Below, one piece after another: positions 1 to 5,076 of a stretch of 5,076 nt of DNA. Position numbers and translations under genes: made by a program. How positions within the stretch are numbered: position 1 is the stretch's first letter; each line of letters begins with the position of its first letter. Source of the DNA: Alphaproteobacteria bacterium (GTDB lineage: Bacteria > Pseudomonadota > Alphaproteobacteria > Sphingomonadales > Sphingomonadaceae); the NCBI GenBank assembly GCA_020249025.1, contig JADCGM010000050.1, positions 1 to 5,076 on the forward strand. Direction: 5' to 3'. The notes beneath the pieces are model-generated. The model did no database searches, had not been told where the DNA came from, and was given only the letters and a program-made list of their open reading frames with translations.

Positions 1-1532
1 CCGTGGGTGACGTCGATCTCGCTTTCGTCGCGCCAGATGCGGACCAGCTGCTCGCGGGCGCTGCGCATCATGTGGTCGTAGATGTCGCCGCGGCCGTCGG
101 TCGGGTTCGACAGGAAGACATAGCGCGGCTCCTGCATCAGCTGGTCGTAGCGCTTCCAGTAGCGGCTCATCGTCCGCGCCAGCGCGACGGCGCCGAACAG
201 CTCGACGTCCATCCAGCGCTCGACGAGATCGTCGCCCGCCTCGGTCAGCGGGCCGCAGAACTCGCCGGGGCCGTAGAAGGGCATGAACAGCGCGCCGGTG
301 ATCGGGGCATGCGCCTTGGTGTAAGTCTCCAGCGCCTTTTCCATCTGCGCCGGCTCGGTGCGGTTGAAGCGCAGGATCTCGAGCTTGTCGCCGATGCCCT
401 CGGCCTTCACCCGCGCCTGCGCGATGGCGACGTCGGCTTGCCGCGACAGGCCGAGCAGCACCTCCGCCCCGCAGGCGATCTGCACCTTGGCGAGCTCCAG
501 CGCCTCTTCCCAGCTGTCGCCGGCGGCGATGAGAACGGACAGGCCCTGCCCGTCCATCGAGCGCATCGTCGGCCGCGCCAGATAGACCGAGCGCGATTCC
601 TTGCGCACGGTCATGCCGTGCGTGACCTCGAAGTCGTGGCCGTTGTAGGCCGCGCTCTCGTCGGAGCCGAGGAAGACGCAGGTCGTCGCGACATCGTCGG
701 GCGTCGGGAAGGTCTTGGCCTTCGCCTCGCCGCCGACGCTGCGTTCGAGCGACATCATGTCGAAGATTTCACTCTGCGTCGTGCCGGCGGCATCGCCGCG
801 CGCCTTGTCCATCGCCGCGAAGACCGAGCGGATGCGCTCCGAGGCGATCGGGCCCGGATAGACGAGATTCACGCGGATGCCGCGAGGCCCGAGTTCGAGC
901 GACAGCTCGCGCGACCAGGCGTTGAGCGCCGCCTTCGGCACCACATAAGCGGTGCGCGCATAATAGGGGGTGCGCGAGAAGATCGTGGAGATGTTCACGA
1001 TCGACCCGCCCTCGCGCATCGCCGGGGCGACCGCGCGGGCGACGTTCCATGCCACGCCGAAGATGTTGCGGATCGCGTCCTTCAGCGTCTCGGTATCGGT
1101 CGACCCGGCCTTGCGGCGCGCCTCCAGCTCCTCGGCGTCGAGCGGTAGCGCCTCCAGCGGCGCCTTCGGCCCGGCCGAGCCGGCGTTGTTGACGAGAATG
1201 TCGATCCGCCCGAGCCGCTTGACGACCTCGGCGACCCCGGCGCGGACCGAGGCGATGTCGCCGCCGTCGAGGACCACGGGCATCACCCGATCGGCGGGAA
1301 CGCCCGCATCCGTCGTCGCGGCCTTGGCGGCGGCGTCGAGCCGGTCCTTGGTGCGGCCGGTCATCACCACCGTCGCGCCCTCGGCGAGATACTGGCGGAC
1401 GATGTAGCCGCCGATGTTGCCGGCCGCGCCGGTGACGAACGCCACCTTGCCCGCGAGCCGTCCACCCGACTGCCGTCCGGACGCCGGCTGCGCCTGCGCC
1501 GCCGCTGCGGTCGCCTTGGGTGCCTTGGCCAT
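1..1532 (-). CDS. mcr: Malonyl-CoA reductase, bifunctional two-SDR enzyme (3'-partial, N-terminal 510 residues)
   Basis: Bifunctional malonyl-CoA reductase makes 3-hydroxypropionate from malonyl-CoA with 2 NADPH. In Chloroflexus the N-terminal half reduces malonate semialdehyde and the C-terminal half reduces malonyl-CoA; only the N-terminal half is visible here. I translated 510 codons without a stop or frameshift, and the frame runs off the left edge. The ATG at 1532 has an ideal ribosome binding site, and the next in-frame Met is residue 57, inside the fold. Residues 1-24 are an Ala/Gln/Pro/Lys-rich tail. Residues ~25-305 are a short-chain dehydrogenase: TGAAGNIG (34-41), Arg60 after strand 2 (suits NADPH), NNAG (115-118), Asn156, NIST (180-183), Tyr196 and Lys200 (YVVPK), PGPI (226-229). 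Residues ~325-505 are a second Rossmann-like region without the glycine loop or YxxxK; VFLSN (472-476) and LVRIWR (496-501) match remembered Chloroflexus Mcr segments VIFLSN and LIRVWR. Plain SDRs (~250 residues) lack this extension. The family has ~1220 residues, so ~700 are missing. Substrate is inferred from homology and the adjacent pcs. Confidence 0.93.
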   Translation of the reverse strand, partial: MAKAPKATAAAAQAQPASGRQSGGRLAGKVAFVTGAAGNIGGYIVRQYLAEGATVVMTGRTKDRLDAAAKAATTDAGVPADRVMPVVLDGGDIASVRAGVAEVVKRLGRIDILVNNAGSAGPKAPLEALPLDAEELEARRKAGSTDTETLKDAIRNIFGVAWNVARAVAPAMREGGSIVNISTIFSRTPYYARTAYVVPKAALNAWSRELSLELGPRGIRVNLVYPGPIASERIRSVFAAMDKARGDAAGTTQSEIFDMMSLERSVGGEAKAKTFPTPDDVATTCVFLGSDESAAYNGHDFEVTHGMTVRKESRSVYLARPTMRSMDGQGLSVLIAAGDSWEEALELAKVQIACGAEVLLGLSRQADVAIAQARVKAEGIGDKLEILRFNRTEPAQMEKALETYTKAHAPITGALFMPFYGPGEFCGPLTEAGDDLVERWMDVELFGAVALARTMSRYWKRYDQLMQEPRYVFLSNPTDGRGDIYDHMMRSAREQLVRIWRDESEIDVTH

Positions 1533-1536
1533 GCTG

Positions 1537-4500
1537 CTACTCCTCGTTCGGGCCCGCCGCCCACAGTTCGAGCAATTCGTCCCGCGTCCGCAGGCCGAGC
1601 GCCGGCAGCGCATGGTTGACGACGTAGGTCGCCCCGGAATGCCGGTTCTCCCACATCGACTGATGCGCCTCGGGCAGTCCGTCCCAGGCCACGACGAGCG
1701 GCTCGGTGACCTCGAGCAGGCCGCCGGCGATCATGTCGTTCATGCGCTGGACTTCGAATGCGTTGCACAGGTGCGTGCCGAGGATCGCGGCGGTTGGCAT
1801 GAGGATCTTGCGCTGCCGGGTCCACACCTGCGGCGCGTAGAAGGTCAGCCGCCGCCCGGTGAGGTCCTCGACATAGACGACGCGGCCGGTGAACGGCTTC
1901 ACCAGCGAGGTCGAGACGCCGAGCGTATCCTGGTTGGCGCGTTCGACGATGAGGTCGGGGGCGCCCCGCGGATTGTCGGGCGAGCGCAGGATGCGGCCGA
2001 CCGCCGAGCCGAACGGCTTCATCACCCGGTCCTGATAGTCGCGCACCGCCGCCTTGAAGCGTTCGATGTCGACCTTGGCGTCGGGCAGGCGCGGCAGCGT
2101 GTCGGGCCAGTCGAAATTGTCGCCCTCGCGCCGCTTCAGGCTTTCGAGGCTGACGATGCCCTCGATCGCATCCTCGAGCCCCAGCGACTGCAGCAGTTCG
2201 CGCTGGCCGTCGGTGGTGGTGGCGACGACGACGCGGGCGCGGAAGCGCCGCGCCGCCTCGATGATCTCCAGCCCCGTCTCGTCGAGCAGCGCCTTGGTGC
2301 CGGGACCATAGAAGACGAGGATGCTTTCGCCGCCGCGCAGCTCGGCGCGGCGCAGCATGTCTTCGGGCGACGCCGCGCCGGGCTTGCCCATGAAGCTGAA
2401 GTGGTAGCCCGACGATGCGCCGTAGAAGGCGAGCGTGCCGCCTTCGGCGAGCAGCTGGAAGGTGCGCGGGAAGGCGGTCTCGCCGGCGTGACTGACGGCG
2501 TAATGCGCCAGCTCGCCGCCGTTCAGCGCCTTATATTCCGCGACCAGAGCCGCACCCGCCGCCTCCCAGGCGATCGCGGCGTCGCGGTCCTCGGGAACGA
2601 CGGTGAACAGATCGGCGAAGCGCCGATCCTTGCGGTTGATCGCGCCGATCGCACCCTGCGTCTGGACGAAGGCGGCGCGCTCCTCGCTCGACACGAGGCC
2701 GGTGGCGCGCAGCCCGGTGCGCGCGGCAGTTCGCAGCGCATCGAGCCCGGTGCCCGTCGCCGAGCCTTCGACGAAGATCGTCCGCCCCGGCGCGATCTTC
2801 AGCGTCGTGTACAGGCAGCGCGAGACGGTGCCGAGATTGAGGATGTAGCTGCCGGCCTGTTCGAGCGTGAGATCGGGCGGCACCGCGTGAAGCTGCGGGG
2901 CCTGCACGGTCAGGAACTGGGCGTGGCTGCCGGTCTCGGTCTCGTAGCCCTGGATCGCGAAGCCCGCATACATCGGATCGTCGCCGGCGAGCGGGGACAG
3001 CAGGTCGCTCGTTCCCGAATAGACCGCGACGAGATCGCCGACCTTCACCCGCCCCTGCGACTTCACCTCCGAGCCGAGCCGGGCGACGAGCGCGAGGCCG
3101 CCGGAGCCGGTCGTCTGCACATCCTCCTCATGCCCGTCGAACGGGGAGACAGGGATGCCGGTCAGCGCCCAGATGTCGTTGAAGTTGACCTCGCTGGTCA
3201 GCATGTAGAGCAGCGCGTCGTTCGGACCCGGCTCGGGCGTGTCGACGATCAGCTCGCGCTCATGCGTGGCGGGCGGGCCGAAGCGCGGCGCGCCGGTCTC
3301 GGCGTCGCGGGCGATGCCCCAGGCGTATTGGTAGCGCGGGATCGGGGTCACGCCCGGATAGAAGGGCGCGCCGACGGGCAGCAGCTCGCCCGCCGCGGTC
3401 AGCTCGGCGGCGGTGCGCGGCTTCTCGTCGTCAATACGGACGCCGTCGCGGCGGACGGGCAGCGGCGGGCTGGTCTTGTCGAGGAACTGGCGGATGCCGG
3501 TCTTGCCGCCGTCGGGATCGACGATGGCGTCGGCGAAATGCTCGGCCTCGCAGGCGAGCCCCGCCGAGACGCCGCGCGCGAGGCCAGTGCGCACCGCATC
3601 GAGCGCGCGCTCGCCCGCCTTGCCGCGCCCTGCCCAGGCGAGCTGGCGCAGGATGCGCTTGAGGAAATCGTCGGCGAGCACGGCGTCGAGATCGATGCCG
3701 GCGTCCGCCTCCCAGCGCGTCAGCGCCGCCTGGCGGTCGGCGAAGGCCTTGCCGAGCGGGCTCGCCGCGACGTCGCGGACATAGGCGCGCACCGCCGCAT
3801 GCGCGGTCGACAGCGCGTCGTCGGCGCCGTCCACCACCTCTTCGACAAGGCCGATGCCGTGCGCCGCCGGGCCGTCGATGCTGCGCCCGCCGAGGATGAG
3901 GTCGAGCGCATCGCGCACCCCGTCCGCACCGCGCTTGTCGCCGAGCAGCCGCGGCAACCGCTGCGTGCCGCCATAGCCGGGCAGGAGCCGCAGCCGGATT
4001 TCGGGCTGGCCGAAGCGCGCATAGGGTTCGGCGATGCGATAGTGGCAGGCGAGCGCGAACTCCATGCCGCCGCCGAGCGCGACGCCCTGGATCGCGGCGA
4101 CGCAGGGCTTCCCCATCCGCTCGATCTTGGCGAAGGCGAGCTGGGCGTTGGCCGCCAGCACCCGCGCCTCGTCGCGGCTGTGGATTTCCTCCAGCATCTG
4201 CCGGATGTCGGCGCCGGCGACGAAGCTCGACGTGCCCGATCCGGTGAACACCACCGCGACCACATCGTCGCGCCGCGTCAGATGCTCGGCGACGATGACG
4301 AGCTCGTCGAGCGCGCGCTCGTTGAGGGCATTCACGGGCGGATTGGTGACGGTGACCGTCGCCACCCGCTTGCCGGGCGCGACCTCGTTGTACTGGGTGA
4401 TGAAATAGCGGTGGCGCTCGAACAGCGCCTGCTCGTCGGACAGCCGCTGGCGGCGCTCCCAGGCGGCGATCGCCGCGCCGATCTCGGTCAGCGCCTCGGG

Positions 4501-5076
4501 GTTGCGCAGCGTTGTCGCATCGCCGGTGTCGCCGCCCTCGACGAGCGCGCGCACCATGCGGCGCATGTATTTGCCGCTGCGCGTCTCGGGGAACTGGCTG
4601 ACCTCGATGAAATCGGACGGGACCGCGACCGCGCCCTTTTCCGACCGCACCAGCTCGGCGAGCCGCCGCCGATCCTCCTGGCTGAGCTTGCGCCCGGCGA
4701 CGGGGACGACAAAGGCGAGCGGGGTCAGTCCCTTTTCGCGGTGCGGCGCGCCGACGACGAGAACGTTGCCGACGGGCGAGTCCGGATCGAGCGTCTTGTC
4801 GCGCAGGATCGCGCCCTCGATCTCCTCGGTGCCCATGCGGTGGCCGGAGACGTTGATGACGTCGTCGCTGCGGCCGTGGAACGAGAAGCTGCCGTCGCCA
4901 TGGCGGATGGCGAAGTCGCCCTGGGTATAGGCCCAGGTTCCCTTCCACCGCGTCCAATAGCCGTCGCGCCAGCGCCCGATGTCGCCGCGCCAGGCCGGAT
5001 CGACCGAGCCGTCCCGCACCTTGAAGTTGGCGACGTCGCCCCAGATCGTGCGCGCCAGATAGGGATAAGGCGCGGC
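1537..5076 (-). CDS. pcs: Propionyl-CoA synthase, trifunctional fusion (5'-partial, C-terminal ~1179 residues)
   Basis: Propionyl-CoA synthase converts 3-hydroxypropionate to propionyl-CoA in three steps: ligation to CoA (ATP), dehydration to acrylyl-CoA, and NADPH-dependent reduction. It is presumably cytosolic, as no membrane segment is seen. The frame is open to the right edge, so the GTG at 5019 is an internal Val codon and not the start. Residues below count from the edge. Residues 1-180 are the end of an AMP-forming acyl-CoA synthetase, with GDFAIRHGDGSFSFHGRSDD, then INVSGHR, and the catalytic Lys169 in PETRSGK. Residues ~220-520 are a crotonase: oxyanion-hole segments FVAGADI (285-291) and ALGGGME (333-339), with both acid/base glutamates, Glu339 and Glu359 (GQPEI). 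Residues ~577-1175 are a crotonyl-CoA-reductase-type medium-chain reductase: GSHAQF (717-722), nucleotide loop GSATGTG (771-777), then LVSSEER and AINRKD. As I recall, family members have ~1820 residues, so ~640 N-terminal residues lie outside the window. The domain order fits no other family I know. The stop is TAG, and mcr follows after 4 bases. Confidence 0.95.
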   Translation of the reverse strand, partial: AAPYPYLARTIWGDVANFKVRDGSVDPAWRGDIGRWRDGYWTRWKGTWAYTQGDFAIRHGDGSFSFHGRSDDVINVSGHRMGTEEIEGAILRDKTLDPDSPVGNVLVVGAPHREKGLTPLAFVVPVAGRKLSQEDRRRLAELVRSEKGAVAVPSDFIEVSQFPETRSGKYMRRMVRALVEGGDTGDATTLRNPEALTEIGAAIAAWERRQRLSDEQALFERHRYFITQYNEVAPGKRVATVTVTNPPVNALNERALDELVIVAEHLTRRDDVVAVVFTGSGTSSFVAGADIRQMLEEIHSRDEARVLAANAQLAFAKIERMGKPCVAAIQGVALGGGMEFALACHYRIAEPYARFGQPEIRLRLLPGYGGTQRLPRLLGDKRGADGVRDALDLILGGRSIDGPAAHGIGLVEEVVDGADDALSTAHAAVRAYVRDVAASPLGKAFADRQAALTRWEADAGIDLDAVLADDFLKRILRQLAWAGRGKAGERALDAVRTGLARGVSAGLACEAEHFADAIVDPDGGKTGIRQFLDKTSPPLPVRRDGVRIDDEKPRTAAELTAAGELLPVGAPFYPGVTPIPRYQYAWGIARDAETGAPRFGPPATHERELIVDTPEPGPNDALLYMLTSEVNFNDIWALTGIPVSPFDGHEEDVQTTGSGGLALVARLGSEVKSQGRVKVGDLVAVYSGTSDLLSPLAGDDPMYAGFAIQGYETETGSHAQFLTVQAPQLHAVPPDLTLEQAGSYILNLGTVSRCLYTTLKIAPGRTIFVEGSATGTGLDALRTAARTGLRATGLVSSEERAAFVQTQGAIGAINRKDRRFADLFTVVPEDRDAAIAWEAAGAALVAEYKALNGGELAHYAVSHAGETAFPRTFQLLAEGGTLAFYGASSGYHFSFMGKPGAASPEDMLRRAELRGGESILVFYGPGTKALLDETGLEIIEAARRFRARVVVATTTDGQRELLQSLGLEDAIEGIVSLESLKRREGDNFDWPDTLPRLPDAKVDIERFKAAVRDYQDRVMKPFGSAVGRILRSPDNPRGAPDLIVERANQDTLGVSTSLVKPFTGRVVYVEDLTGRRLTFYAPQVWTRQRKILMPTAAILGTHLCNAFEVQRMNDMIAGGLLEVTEPLVVAWDGLPEAHQSMWENRHSGATYVVNHALPALGLRTRDELLELWAAGPNEE
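1540..1545 (-). promoter_or_regulatory. Ribosome binding site of mcr inside the end of pcs
   Basis: Read on the minus strand, GAGGAG lies 7 bases upstream of the mcr ATG (GAGGAG-TAGCAGC-ATG). It is a near-perfect Shine-Dalgarno sequence, and it is also the last two codons (Glu-Glu) of pcs. Pcs ends at TAG, and 4 bases later mcr starts. A ribosome finishing pcs therefore covers the mcr start region, which predicts coupled translation of the two enzymes. This site supports the ATG at 1532 as the mcr start. No separate promoter can fit between the genes, though one inside pcs cannot be excluded. Confidence 0.85.

Noticed and set aside
3..1148. A 381-codon plus-strand open frame
   Set aside because: It lies exactly opposite mcr in a G+C-rich region where stop codons are rare on the antisense strand. 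Its product is rich in Arg, Ala and His with no recognisable fold, while the opposite strand encodes a clear SDR.
1533..1536. A promoter or terminator between pcs and mcr
   Set aside because: The gap is only 4 bases, and no hairpin with a T-run is seen around it. The genes read as one operon.
1364..1825. A 153-codon minus-strand open frame spanning the pcs-mcr junction
   Set aside because: It is out of frame with both genes. The product is Arg/Ala/Pro-rich with no motif, and the two real genes explain every base except the 4-base gap.
4531..4600. Separate acyl-CoA synthetase and enoyl-CoA hydratase genes joined by a sequencing error
   Set aside because: The frame runs through both domain junctions without a stop or shift, and this order of three fused domains is the known architecture of propionyl-CoA synthase.
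3431..4957. A 508-codon minus-strand open frame inside pcs
   Set aside because: It is a frame-shifted shadow of pcs: a low-complexity Arg/Ala-rich product with no domain, while the pcs frame carries a full crotonase and the synthetase end.
5017..5019. GTG at 5019 as the true start of the large gene
   Set aside because: The frame stays open to the window edge and the 19 preceding codons continue the synthetase domain. Starting here would leave a synthetase without its adenylation core.
1..5076. CRISPR arrays, tRNA or rRNA genes, insertion-sequence ends or direct repeats
   Set aside because: None were seen on reading. The whole window is accounted for by two continuous coding frames with uniform composition.

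Overview
The window is almost entirely coding, and both genes lie on the minus strand. They run right to left and both run off the window. The larger one (5076 to 1537) is the C-terminal two thirds of a three-part fusion. It carries the end of an acyl-CoA synthetase, then a crotonase (enoyl-CoA hydratase), then a crotonyl-CoA-reductase-like NADPH oxidoreductase. This order is diagnostic of propionyl-CoA synthase (Pcs). Four bases after its stop, a second gene starts (1532 to 1). It encodes the N-terminal half of a bifunctional, two-SDR malonyl-CoA reductase (Mcr). No RNA gene, mobile element, repeat array or terminator is visible, and there is no gene-free stretch longer than 4 bases.

Together the two enzymes form the reductive half of the 3-hydroxypropionate (3-HP) pathway. 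Mcr takes malonyl-CoA through malonate semialdehyde to 3-HP, using 2 NADPH. Pcs takes 3-HP through 3-hydroxypropionyl-CoA and acrylyl-CoA to propionyl-CoA, using ATP, CoA and NADPH. The 4-base spacing, and a strong Shine-Dalgarno sequence inside the last two codons of pcs, indicate one transcript with coupled translation. The operon starts upstream, beyond the right edge.

The pathway was defined in Chloroflexus aurantiacus. The strongly G+C-rich DNA, G/C-ending codons and protein character instead suggest an alphaproteobacterium. From memory, Pcs and Mcr homologues are known in aerobic phototrophic sphingomonads (Erythrobacter, Porphyrobacter), so a member of Sphingomonadales is the best guess. 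The window itself has no taxonomic marker. All key catalytic residues expected in the visible domains are present, so both genes look functional. Whether the host runs a full autotrophic bicycle cannot be read from here. A partial module for co-assimilation, redox balancing or propionyl-CoA supply is at least as likely.
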